From Thermoplasmata archaeon (lineage in GTDB: Archaea; Thermoplasmatota; Thermoplasmata; Thermoplasmatales; Thermoplasmataceae), in assembly GCA_021806235.1 (NCBI GenBank), contig JAJZXU010000015.1, forward strand, positions 1 through 38,357: 38,357 nucleotides of DNA, in the 5' to 3' direction. Both the position numbers and the translations under genes were made by a program. The notes below the pieces were generated by a model. That model saw nothing but the letters and a program-made list of their open reading frames with translations. It searched no databases and was not told the DNA's origin. This document shows, one piece after another, positions 22,674-31,642 of the stretch (the first letter of the stretch is position 1; every line of letters begins with the position of its first letter).

Positions 22674-25600
22674 TTCATATCACCCAGTTCCAGTCTCATC
22701 GCAATTCCCATTGAACCAAGCTCATCACGCATTAATTTGAATGCATAGCTTGTTTCTATAGGATATATATTTCCTGTGTTTCCGCATACAGGGCATCTTA
22801 GAGTACCCTTTCTGAAATCATAAATTGCTATGTGGCCGCATGTTGGGTTGCCACACACATATAAAATTGTGCCATCACTCTGGTCCAGTAAACGGTCTTT
22901 TATTACCATTGAGGCACCGTGTGCAATTAATGTATCCCTCTCCATTTCACCGAAACGGAGTCCTCCCTGCCTGGATCTTCCTTCAGTCGGCTGTCTTGTT
23001 AATATCTGTACAGGTCCTCTGGATCTGGCATGGAATTTGCTTGCAACCATATGATGCAGTTTCTGGTAATATATAACACCAATAAATATATCGACCTTAA
23101 ATTTTTTACCCGTTATGCCATCATACATAACATCATTTCCTGATTCCCTGAATCCATATTTCTTTAACTGTTTCCTTAAACTCTTTTCAGGTTCGCCGTC
23201 AAATATGGTTGAATCGATATTTTCGCCACTCATTGTTGATACCTTTGCACCCATCATTTCAAGTACATGTCCCAGTGTCATTCTTGATGGTACTGAATGC
23301 GGGTTGAATAGTAAATCAGGTATTATTCCATCCTCTGTGAATGGCATATCCTCCTGCGACACAACATGGCCTATAACTCCTTTCTGACCATGCCTTGATG
23401 CAAATTTATCTCCGGGCTGCGGTATTCTATCACTTCTTACCTTTACCTTTATTATTCTGCTATTGCTTTCTGAAACTGTTAGGAATACATTGTCAACGTA
23501 ACCCGATTCTGTTGGCCTTACCGTTACCGATGATTCTCTTCTCCTTAACGGTCCGAGTTTATCTGCATTTTCTTCCTCTAAGAACCTTGGAGGTGAGGTC
23601 TTTCCCACTAAAACATCGGATCCTTCAACCCTTGATTCTGGATATATTATACCGTTTTCATCAAGATTTTTATAGAAATCCTCTGCCCTTGCACCTAGAA
23701 CATCATGGCTCGGAATCTCAAATCTATCCTCCTGCCCACCGGGATATCTTCTCTCCTCGGCAGTATATGTTCTGAAGAAATCACTTCTTCCGAGGCCACG
23801 CTCTATTGATGCTTTATTCATTATAATTGCATCCTGCATGTTATAACCATGGTATGATAGTATTGCAACCACAAAGTTCTGTCCTGCAGGTTTTCTCCTG
23901 TATTTTATGAAATCCATAACCTTGGTTGTTACCAGTGGTATCTGGGGGTAATGCAGTAAGTGTCCCCTTGTATCTGTCCTTATTCTGTAGTTTGATTGTG
24001 GCAGACCTATTGACTGTTTAATCATTGCAGATGCTATTGTGATTCTTGGAGACGAATTATGTTCCGGATACGGAATTAACGATGCAACAACACCTAAAAT
24101 CATTGATGCATCAATTTCACAGTGTGTATGATCCTTTTCAATTAAATTTATTCCCTTAAAATGGGAATGGCATTTATCACATTCCAGTACTATATCATCA
24201 GATCCTGGATTTATCCATGTAACATAATTCCTGTACAGGACTGCACCGCAGTTGGGGCATTTGTCTGGATAATTGAATGGATAAACCGATATATATGTGT
24301 TTTCTTCCTCCTCAGCATCCAGCCATTCTATTGCACCCTTATCCACAAGGTCATTAATGGTATATTCTCCCATCTTTAATTTTTCAAGCATCTCCTCGTT
24401 CATTACGGTCTTACCATTCTTTACAACAAACAGTGGCCTTCTTAACCTTCCCCTATCACAGTTTATAATAACCTCATTTGTATTTTTATCGTATTTAACA
24501 TTTACTTCATTTGATAATTTTCCTGATCTTCTTAAATCCCTTACTGTATCTGTAAGCATTACAGGGTCATCATGGTATCCAATGAAATCACCATTCAGGT
24601 ATACCCTTCCGGAGAACTGTTCTTTTGTAACCTCATATATGTCAAAGTTCCTTAATTCCTCCATGACCATATCAGGGTCCACACCCTGTGTAACATTTAT
24701 GATCAGCGAGGCATTTTTTACTAAACCACAGTTCTGTCCCTCAGGCGTTTCATTCGGGCATATCCTTCCCCACTGTGTTGGGTGCAAATCTCTTGCCTCA
24801 AAATGTGGCTGTGATCTTGTTAATGGTGATATAATCCTTCTCAAATGGCTCAGTGTTGACATGTTTGATGTCCTGTCAAGCAACTGTGATACACCGGTTC
24901 TTCCACCTATCCAGTTGCCTGTTGCCATTGAATGTAAAATTTTCTGTGTTAATAAATCCTGCCTTACCGCAGGCCTTAATCTTATTCCTCTCTTTTTATT
25001 GTATGTTTTTTCCAGCTGGTATTTCAAATCCTTCATCACAGACTGGAAAGCATTTCTAAATAATTCATCCAGTAAATCCCCGGACAGTTTTATTCTTTTA
25101 TTTGCATAATGATCCTTATCATCCACATGCCTTATCCCGAGATTTAATTCCAGTAATGACCTTGCCATCCTACCAAGGTAAATTGCCTTTTTAAGCCTGT
25201 CAGAAACATCATCTCCAAGGTGTGGCAGTAGGGCACGGTCAAGCATCTGTGTTATTTTTTTATCCCTGAATTCTTTTGCCTGTCCTGCAGCGAATCTTTT
25301 TTCCAGATATGAAATTGCATCCTCATTATTATTAACACCATTGGGCGGCAATATTTTTGGGTTTTTTGAATCCTCTATATTTGCATATATGATGGGGTCC
25401 ATTCTCATATCTGAATATATTGAATCATGAATGTCCACATCCTTGTCAATGCCAAGTGCTTTCATTAATATTGCTAATGGTATGGTTCCTGCAACGGTTG
25501 GTATTGAAACGTTAATTATGCCATCGCTTCCCTTCTCCATTGATATTAAAGCCCTGAAACCACCTCTCTGTGAAAATATTTTTGCAACCTCAACCCTGCT

Positions 25601-26257
25601 ATCATACTTTTCCTCATACTCAACCAGAATTTTATTTGGAGCCAGGTCTTCAAGAGAAACTATTACCCTCTCAGATCCGCCAATTATAAAATATCCTCCG
25701 GGATCGGTTGGGTCCTCATCAACATACCTCAATTTTTCCTCCTTTGTTGCATTTATCGGGCCATTATTTTTTTCTATGTACTGATCCAGGTTCTCCCTGG
25801 ACAGTGTACATATTTTTGATCTTACCATTACTGGTATTTCACCAATTTTTATTGTATTTATATCCTTCTCTATGCCATCCTCAACGATTTTTAATCTCAG
25901 CATTATGGGTGACATATAGTTTAAATCCCTTAACCTTGCTTCCTGCGGTGTTATCTGGTTTGAGGCACCGGATGCCTCCTTTATTTCCGGCCTTTCCACC
26001 CATATTGTTGGGTCACCCGTGGGTTTGCCATTATCCAGCTCACGGCCAAAATATATTTTTATTTCCTTACCGCGTGTTTTTGCAGAATCAAGTTCAATAA
26101 CTCCCGGTTCAGCATCATCTGAAATTTTGGTCTCATCAACAATCTGCTGCATAATATTATCCGGATTGGTTTTTGAAGCATAAAAATAGTTTATTGAATC
26201 AATCTGATAATTTACAACGCTTTCTGCCTTAAAAAATGCATCTAAAATTGGGTTCAT
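22670..26257 (-). CDS. rpoB: RNA polymerase subunit B, unsplit
   Basis: Second largest subunit (Rpo2), 1195 residues in one piece; many other euryarchaea split it into B' and B''. Visible hallmarks are [10 protein letters not shown], the hybrid-binding [30 protein letters not shown], and a C-terminal zinc site CGNPTCGH...CPVCGN about 35 residues from the end. The ATG at 26257 overlaps the iscB stop (ATGA), and its GGAGG ribosome-binding site lies seven bases upstream inside the last iscB codons. In relatives rpoH precedes it directly. Confidence 0.97.
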
Positions 26258-27495
26258 CTGGTCGCCTCCAGGGATACTCCATTCTTTAAGAGTGGGAGGA
26301 ATTGGAGATTAAATTTCAAGCCTTTACCATACCTTCTTAACTCTACCTTCTTTACATTTACATCCATCTTTTTTTCACCTTTTTTAATAATTACACTTTT
26401 ACCATAACTGTGTGTTCCCACTACGTTCCACTCCTTTTTCTGGAAGATAACAGTATCTCCCGGTTGCAATGAATACCTTCTCCTCCGTATAGAGGGTTTA
26501 AACCCCTTCCTGTTCAGTTGCAGGCAGCGGTTATTCCTTCTTCTCTGGGAAACCATAAACAATGGTGCTCTGTTCTGTACTGATCCACCGGCTATAACGA
26601 ATGCATCGTTTGCATGTGTTTTTTCTATTCCAAGGGAAATGCGGTTTTTCTTTGTTATGGAACCTAAAGTAGTTTTACATCCCAGTAGCCATGCTATTTT
26701 TTGCTTTACAACATTCATAAATGGGGTTTCTTTAAGAGACCTCTGTGCATTCTTCAATGTTTCGGGATGATTAAACTCCTCTGCTGTCATATTTCCCTTC
26801 CTCTGGTTGCATTTATGACATGATATGGTAAGGTTTGATACCATATTTGAACCTCCTCTTGATTTCGGAATGATGTGCTCTACCTCCAATGGTGTATTTT
26901 CTTTTCCACAGTATGCACACTTCCTGTGGAATTTTTCAAGAAGGTATTCCCTTATTTCATACCCCTGGAGTTCACCCTGCTGGTACTCTATGCCAGATAT
27001 TTCCGGAGCTTTCATTTTATGTGCATCAAATTTTGCAATTTCAATAATGGTTTCAGATACAGGAATGATTTTTTTAATCTTCTCAATCAGTCTAATATGG
27101 GCTTCGAGCTTGTGTTCAATGCTTGGTGCCAGCCACCCTTCTCTATGATTCCTGTTCATGAATCTTGATTTTCTGTACCATGTGTTACGGTTTCTTCTAT
27201 TTCTTCTGTACATGGACTTTTCCTTCATGAGATCTGGAATATCAGTTCTTATTACAGCTTCTCCAGAGAGTAATTCTGCCTTTGCCGTCACTGTCGAGAA
27301 TCCTATGTGCTTATACCCGGGGTCTATTCCAAGCTTAACAGGCTGTTTCGTCTCACCTGTTGCGTATAGTAGCTGTATAGTGAATGGTGATCTCTGTACA
27401 ACCTTTGCCTTGCCTTTTTTTAAGAGTTTTCTCGCCTTAGCTGGTGTTGTTGGCATTAATGGTTGGTTTCGCATGTTTAAAACGGGAACTCTCAT
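26254..27495 (-). CDS. iscB: IscB RNA-guided nuclease
   Basis: Transposon-encoded ancestor of Cas9 that uses an omega-RNA to cut DNA. From the preferred ATG 27495 it has 413 residues: PLMP domain ([20 protein letters not shown]), RuvC-I with Asp58 (LGIDPG), Arg-rich bridge helix ([19 protein letters not shown]), RuvC-II with Glu152 (IIEIAKFD), an HNH domain with CAYC and CHKC zinc pairs and His207 ([12 protein letters not shown]), RuvC-III with His294/Asp297 (EKTHANDAF), and a basic target-binding C terminus. All these residues look intact. The frame is open from 27681, but the extra 62 codons coincide with hairpins of the omega-RNA. The last 18 codons run over the element's right end into the rpoB ribosome-binding site. 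G+C is higher than in rpo genes. Confidence 0.92.
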   Translation of the reverse strand: MRVPVLNMRNQPLMPTTPAKARKLLKKGKAKVVQRSPFTIQLLYATGETKQPVKLGIDPGYKHIGFSTVTAKAELLSGEAVIRTDIPDLMKEKSMYRRNRRNRNTWYRKSRFMNRNHREGWLAPSIEHKLEAHIRLIEKIKKIIPVSETIIEIAKFDAHKMKAPEISGIEYQQGELQGYEIREYLLEKFHRKCAYCGKENTPLEVEHIIPKSRGGSNMVSNLTISCHKCNQRKGNMTAEEFNHPETLKNAQRSLKETPFMNVVKQKIAWLLGCKTTLGSITKKNRISLGIEKTHANDAFVIAGGSVQNRAPLFMVSQRRRNNRCLQLNRKGFKPSIRRRRYSLQPGDTVIFQKKEWNVVGTHSYGKSVIIKKGEKKMDVNVKKVELRRYGKGLKFNLQFLPLLKNGVSLEATR

Positions 27496-27756
27496 GTCCC
27501 GTACAGTCATGCCTGACTGTAGGTCCACATCGGGGCCGTTAGAAGAGGTTTTTAAACCATGCACACTGAGAGTTTCCTCTCTGTTTAATGCACTGTCACA
27601 GTTGCCACAGGCTTGTGGAGCACCCGTGGGTGTGTATGTATCTCTCTTTCCTAACTTCTGCTTTTCCTTTATGTTTTTCATATTTTCAAAGCCCCCTAAT
27701 CAACTCTTTCGTTGCCCTCACGGGACAAGCCCACGCTTTAGTGGTGGGCAGTCGGT
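26258..27756 (-). mobile_element. IscB-type (IS200/IS605-like) element inserted between rpoH and rpoB
   Basis: The whole interval between the rpoH stop and the rpoB start is element sequence: omega-RNA on the left, iscB, and an imperfect right-end hairpin around CTCCCACTCTTAAAGAATGG at about 26275-26297. There is no TnpA transposase here or elsewhere in the window, so the element is non-autonomous. Exact ends cannot be set without an empty-site relative; these limits are the maximum. Confidence 0.75.
27483..27756 (-). ncRNA. Omega-RNA (HEARO-type) scaffold of IscB
   Basis: A run of strong hairpins begins right after the rpoH stop: GCCCAC/GTGGGC (27749-27729), CCC-GTGA-GGG, CAAC/GTTG, CCACA/TGTGG, GAGAG-GAAA-CTCTC with a GNRA loop (27581-27568), ACAGTCA-GGCA-TGACTGT (27520-27503) and CGGGA/TCCCG (27501-27483), the last enclosing the iscB ATG. 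A 5' ACCGACTGCCCACC segment and a start codon buried in the last helix are what I recall of HEARO RNAs. In IscB systems the guide is the sequence immediately 5' of the scaffold. Confidence 0.8.
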
Positions 27757-28017
27757 TCATATCACGCTCTTAACAATAACTCTATAATACTCATAATAGC
27801 CTGCCGTAGGGCTTTTCCGTATAATTTTTATAATTCTTCCCGGTTCAAGTTTACCATGAATTTCCTCCAGAGCCTTAATAGCCGGATCGTTTATACTGAT
27901 CTTCGGTAGATTATCCCTGGTAACATTAAGTTTCTTTAAAACACTCATCTCCTCATCCAGTGGTACCAAATGATGCTCCGGTACAATTTCGTGCTCAAGC
28001 ACATTGAACTTACTCAT
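27757..28017 (-). CDS. rpoH: RNA polymerase subunit H
   Basis: Rpo5, the archaeal homologue of the C-terminal part of eukaryotic RPB5, 86 residues. Typical features are EHEIVPEHHLVPLDEEM near the start, DPAIKALE in the middle and GRIIKIIRKSPTAG near the end, followed by YYRVIV. It starts only 11 nt after the tRNA-Lys 3' end, with GGTGAT as ribosome-binding site. It is normally followed directly by rpoB; here the IscB element intervenes. Confidence 0.95.
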   Translation of the reverse strand: MSKFNVLEHEIVPEHHLVPLDEEMSVLKKLNVTRDNLPKISINDPAIKALEEIHGKLEPGRIIKIIRKSPTAGYYEYYRVIVKSVI

Positions 28018-28028
28018 ATCATCACCAA

Positions 28029-28102
28029 CGGGTCCGAGGGGGTTTGAACCCCTGACCGCCTGGTTAAAAGCCAGACGCTCTACCTAGCTGAGCTACGGAC
28101 CC
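28029..28102 (-). tRNA. tRNA-Lys (anticodon TTT)
   Basis: A full 74-nt cloverleaf: acceptor GGGTCCG/CGGACCC, D stem GCTC/GAGC, anticodon stem TCTGG/CCAGG with loop CTTTTAA, and T arm AGGGG-TTCAAAC-CCCCT. Discriminator G, CCA not encoded, no intron. The gene sits at the head of the RNA polymerase operon. Confidence 0.95.
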
Positions 28103-28130
28103 ATAACATGTAGTCAGCTATATTACTCAG

Positions 28131-28140
28131 ATAAATATAA
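28131..28140 (-). promoter_or_regulatory. Candidate TATA box of tRNA-Lys and the RNA polymerase operon
   Basis: TTATATTTAT on the minus strand lies about 33 nt before the mature tRNA end, allowing a short 5' leader. No comparable element fits in the 11 nt between the tRNA and rpoH. The rest of 28141-28335 shows no gene. Confidence 0.45.
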
Positions 28141-28335
28141 TCCTTTTGTATTATGATATTACTCAATAGTATTTTTAATTTATTGTTTTTCCTGGGAATT
28201 ATCCACCGGCATTTTTTAACCATTAGATGTCAATGTATTCTGTTCATGAATTTTTATGTATATTATTATTAATAAGCTGTTATGGCATTCCATATCATTC
28301 ACAGGTATCATAGCTCTTTTAATAGTTTTCTACAT

Positions 28336-28878
28336 TTAGTGAATGATAGATATGTAATCACCTGATTTATAAAGGTCTGTACCACATTTCTTAATTAAAA
28401 CCTGTTCTAAGCATTTTTCTTTACTGGCTAAGCCAATAAATCTATTTTTCTGTTTTTTTATTAAATGTTTCATCTGATCTATAATATTATATGTGTCTTC
28501 GTAAATATATAGCACATAGCAGATATTTTTATTTTCATAACAATTTTTATTAAGCAATTTTTTTATTTTCTCAAATGCTTTTTTAGTGCCATCATACTTA
28601 TTATACATACTTTTCATAATCTCTGATATCTCTCCCCCCTTTTTCGTATTTTTTGTATATTTTAATTCTATAAAAAATATATATTTATCATTAATTAATA
28701 TGGAATCACAGTGTTTCTGGTTATTATATATTTTGCCATCCAATTTTTCTACATTGATTATAAGATTTAATACTCCTTTATAAGCAAATCCACAATTATT
28801 CTCACATATTTCAACACTGTTTGAATCTGTACCGGACCCAATTGAAAGTGTATCATTGCTAATTTTTATCACCATCAT
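28336..28878 (-). CDS. PD-(D/E)XK-type nuclease partner of the ATPase
   Basis: A 180-residue protein with no family I can name. A nuclease core is suggested by CDSILINDKYIFFIELK: Asp58, then a hydrophobic strand ending Glu71-Leu-Lys73, which matches the D...ExK arrangement of restriction-endonuclease folds. Helices rich in Lys follow (KSMYNKYDGTKKAFEKIKKL). The first 20 nt overlap the end of the ATPase gene in another frame, so the two are coupled. Low G+C with many ATA and AAA codons. A decayed relative of its N terminus lies at 31066-31155. Confidence 0.55.
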   Translation of the reverse strand: MMVIKISNDTLSIGSGTDSNSVEICENNCGFAYKGVLNLIINVEKLDGKIYNNQKHCDSILINDKYIFFIELKYTKNTKKGGEISEIMKSMYNKYDGTKKAFEKIKKLLNKNCYENKNICYVLYIYEDTYNIIDQMKHLIKKQKNRFIGLASKEKCLEQVLIKKCGTDLYKSGDYISIIH

Positions 28879-30508
28879 TTTTTAAGGAATCGAATGCCCA
28901 GTTAAACAGGTCATCTATTACATCTGTTATGCCGGGAATATTATTTTTCATATCATTCCTGCTTACCTCTCTGGAATTACCCTTATCAATATAATAAAAA
29001 ACCAGTTCATCTTCCGGTTTATTGGCCAGGGCATGGAATGAATTTTTAGGTATTTCTTCCTTATATATTTTTTTTATTAACTCTATTATCTCTGATTCAC
29101 CTATGTTATTGGTTATAATATGCTGTATAACAAATGCCATAGTATCGCTATGTGTTGAGAAAATTATCTTTATATTCATTTTTCTGGAAATGTATATCAA
29201 AAATATGCCCATTATAATCTGTGTAGTTATATGCAACTGTGCCTCCGGTTCTTCTATTATAATTAAATCATTCGCATTCGATGATATTACCGGCAGCATT
29301 ATTCCTGTAATCTCTTCCACCATAGCAGAAGATAAGTTTAAGCTTATTGAGCCATCTTTTGAATATCTATATTTTAATTCACCGCTATTCTTATCGTTTT
29401 CTATGTTGCCCCGCATTATTACCTCAAAAAATCGTTTGATATCATCGTTAAGGTCCTTAAGTGAAGATTTACCGGTATTCAACCATTTAAAATAGGTTGA
29501 AAATGGGGCATTTTTAAGATTGCTTAAAACATCTAAAGCCTCCATGGGTTCATAAATATCTCCTGCTGAATTGTTAAAAAGTTGAACTATGATATTTCTA
29601 CCATACGGTATGAATTTAACGGAACTTAATCCGGATATGTCTAAGATGGATGATCTAAGGTTGGTGAGATAAAAATCTATAAGATAATCAACTATCCTTG
29701 ATGTCATTTCAGATATAAAGATACTTGTGTATGGGAAATCATGATAAACTAATATAGGGTTTCTGCCTGTTATATAAGGTTCTCCAAAAATAATTTGATT
29801 TGATTCGTTTTTATCCACAATTAATTTCAAATTAAAGTTTGCACTTATCCCCTTTTCAGAAAAGTTGAATTTTACATTTTCAGGATTTACCTTTAATGGA
29901 TATTTTCTTAATGCCCTGCTTATTTTATAATATTCCTCCGGGTTACCAGTTCTGGCCAGATAATATGTAAATACATTTCTTTTATCCTGTTCCGCATATA
30001 CTTTTACGCCTTCTGGGCTCTCTGATATCGCCTCTTTTATTAATGTATTAATGTTTTTTCCATTGACCTTTATAGCACCTAACTTACCGGTATTCACGTA
30101 ATCCGTTAATGTTTTTGTAAAAACCGATTTTATTATATTCATTATACCATCGGATTTTAATTCATAATTAAGTTCTATCTCCTGATTGTATAGAGTTATG
30201 TTATCATGGACGCTGGCCTTAACATGTTCCGACACAATGTTTTTAATTTCTTCTTCTATAGATTTATTCATGTTTGTAACTTCAAATTTAGCTACTTCAT
30301 CAGGAAGAACGTTTTTTCTGATCATGCTCTTAATTTCCTGATACCGTTTGTCATCAAGCAACTGGAAAAACCAGTATATAGACCTTAAAATATAACCTTT
30401 CCCGGTATTTGGCAGACCCAAAATACCTGTTAAATCCTTTACATTAAAGGATGCATGTTTAATGCTCCCGATTTCATTTATTTCAATTTTAATTCTATTT
30501 TCCACCAT
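28859..30508 (-). CDS. ABC/OLD-type AAA ATPase of a two-gene module
   Basis: A 549-residue ATPase with the split architecture of OLD, RecF and AAA_15/21 proteins: Walker A GLPNTGKG at 31-38, a long insert (about 55-390), a signature-like SSAMVEE (393-399), Walker B LIIIEEPEAQLH at 415-426 and the switch STHS at 451-454. The residue after the Walker A lysine is Gly38 rather than Ser/Thr, which is unusual for a magnesium-binding P-loop. No TOPRIM domain is present; the catalytic partner is presumably the overlapping nuclease. ATPase-nuclease pairs of this shape (Septu, PARIS, Gabija) defend against phage; a similar role is inference. Its leader is duplicated at 32485-32570. Confidence 0.65.
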   Translation of the reverse strand: MVENRIKIEINEIGSIKHASFNVKDLTGILGLPNTGKGYILRSIYWFFQLLDDKRYQEIKSMIRKNVLPDEVAKFEVTNMNKSIEEEIKNIVSEHVKASVHDNITLYNQEIELNYELKSDGIMNIIKSVFTKTLTDYVNTGKLGAIKVNGKNINTLIKEAISESPEGVKVYAEQDKRNVFTYYLARTGNPEEYYKISRALRKYPLKVNPENVKFNFSEKGISANFNLKLIVDKNESNQIIFGEPYITGRNPILVYHDFPYTSIFISEMTSRIVDYLIDFYLTNLRSSILDISGLSSVKFIPYGRNIIVQLFNNSAGDIYEPMEALDVLSNLKNAPFSTYFKWLNTGKSSLKDLNDDIKRFFEVIMRGNIENDKNSGELKYRYSKDGSISLNLSSAMVEEITGIMLPVISSNANDLIIIEEPEAQLHITTQIIMGIFLIYISRKMNIKIIFSTHSDTMAFVIQHIITNNIGESEIIELIKKIYKEEIPKNSFHALANKPEDELVFYYIDKGNSREVSRNDMKNNIPGITDVIDDLFNWAFDSLKNDGDKN

Positions 30509-30569
30509 ATGTAAGCACTTGTTTCTTTAATGGATTATGATAATGTTATATTTACATATTCACACCCAA
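30484..30569. repeat. 86-nt direct repeat, copy A (ATPase promoter and first codons)
   Basis: It covers the ATPase promoter region, its ATG and first eight codons. By eye 78 of 86 bases match copy B at 32485-32570 without gaps, in the same orientation, 2001 nt apart. Confidence 0.85.
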
Positions 30570-30868
30570 GCATACCTGAAGGTTATCCCTGTACGGTTTA
30601 AATCTGGCATAGTTTTGATAAGATCCGAATCTGAACTGGCTGAAGATATGCTGAAGAATATGGAGATCGAATACCCTGAGAAGGTAGTGGATGGTGCACA
30701 GACAAAATGACCTAACTCTCACATAGGAAAGCAGTAAAATATTAGTTAAAACTATAATCATACAAAAATTTATGTGCGGAAATCAAGTTGGAATCAAATA
30801 AATGCATAATACTATTTAAAACCTTTATATAAATAATAGTTAAATAATTCCAAAATCTATAAGAGAAA

Positions 30869-31015
30869 TTAGTTCTTAGAATTCTTTATATTTACTATTC
30901 CCCATCCAATAAGATGACCGGTAATAAGACCTAAAAGCTCATCATCGGATTGCTTGCCGATTTCGTATCCGGCTACCGTTGAAACTCCCAGTATAAGTAG
31001 GTCCCATGCATCCAT
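30869..31015 (-). CDS. Small hydrophobic protein of 48 residues
   Basis: The frame reads MDAWDLLILGVSTVAGYEIG, then KQSDDELLGLITGHLIGWGI and a short polar end. It suggests one or two short hydrophobic helices. A strong minus-strand TATA (31046-31031) is centred about 25 nt before the ATG, supporting a leaderless gene. It lies just downstream of the decayed nuclease relic on the same strand. No family recognised. Confidence 0.4.
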   Translation of the reverse strand: MDAWDLLILGVSTVAGYEIGKQSDDELLGLITGHLIGWGIVNIKNSKN

Positions 31016-31065
31016 AATTATATATCATTATGATATTATATATAACATTTTGCCGTTAGACTTTT

Positions 31066-31203
31066 TTATTGTTCAATATCTATAATCATGTCCACAGAAC
31101 CTTTACAGGAAAAGCCACAACTATTTTCAGATATTACAGCAGAATATGAATTGCCGCTAATCTTGAAATTTTTCTGGAATTGCTCTTATCAATATAATAA
31201 AAA
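31066..31203 (-). pseudogene. Remains of a second ATPase-nuclease copy
   Basis: On the minus strand 31203-31162 reads FYYIDKSNSRKISR, matching FYYIDKGNSREVSR near the C terminus of the intact ATPase (residues 504-517). Then, after a deletion, 31155-31066 reads SAVISENSCGFSCKGSVDMI and IDIEQ, matching SVEICENNCGFAYKGVLNLI and INVEK at the N terminus of the intact nuclease. The order and strand are the same as in the intact pair. Confidence 0.75.
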
Positions 31204-31642
31204 CGTGTACCTGTATAACTTTGTTGCAATATTCATTAAAGCCTCATTATACACAGCCAGAGAAAATTTATTGAATTTATTTTAATATAAATATTTTCAT
31301 AGGCAATTCCAGAATAAATAGTTACGGGTTCAGTAATATGTAATGTATTAACAGGCAGTGTTTCCATATTTATCGAAATATTATCTAATCATTCATCAGG
31401 TACAGTAACAATATTGAGGAGACGGTTGTTCCATGGGTTTTTAGTAAATGTCTGATGAAGCTATACAAATATAAAATGTGTATTGTGCAAACTTCGTAAT
31501 GCGATCTTCCGGGAGTTAAAGGATAATATGGCATCTATATCTATTTTGCCTGGTGAAAAATAACGAAAAAAACGGCACAGGAATATAGCACAATACTTAA
31601 ATACTGATAAATAATTGATTTTTATAAGGGAGCGACAATAAT

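Noticed and set aside
24297-25109. Plus-strand open frame of 270 codons
   Set aside because: Antisense to rpoB, same low-complexity character; no promoter.
27496-27681. N-terminal 62-codon extension of IscB
   Set aside because: The codons coincide with perfect hairpins including a GNRA loop, and IscB proteins start at the PLMP domain; I read this part as RNA, not protein.
26254-27681. Reading the nuclease as Cas9 or TnpB
   Set aside because: The PLMP domain, short HNH-containing RuvC and HEARO-like leader fit IscB; there is no REC lobe and no CRISPR array in the window, and TnpB has no HNH domain.
27158-27787. Plus-strand open frame of 209 codons across iscB and rpoH ends
   Set aside because: Antisense to the omega-RNA, iscB and the end of rpoH; composition reflects the complement.
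30552-30761. Minus-strand open frame of 69 codons beside repeat copy A
   Set aside because: The plus strand reads a more coding-like tail (SGIVLIRSESELAEDMLKNM) to a stop at about 30710, but without a start; neither can be supported as a gene.
31088-31285. Plus-strand open frame of 65 codons
   Set aside because: It is the complement of the ATPase and nuclease relics on the other strand.
31474-31563. Plus-strand tail KCVLCKLRNAIFRELKDNMA
   Set aside because: Coding-like but only about 30 codons with no start codon; too short to identify, possibly another relic in the same graveyard.
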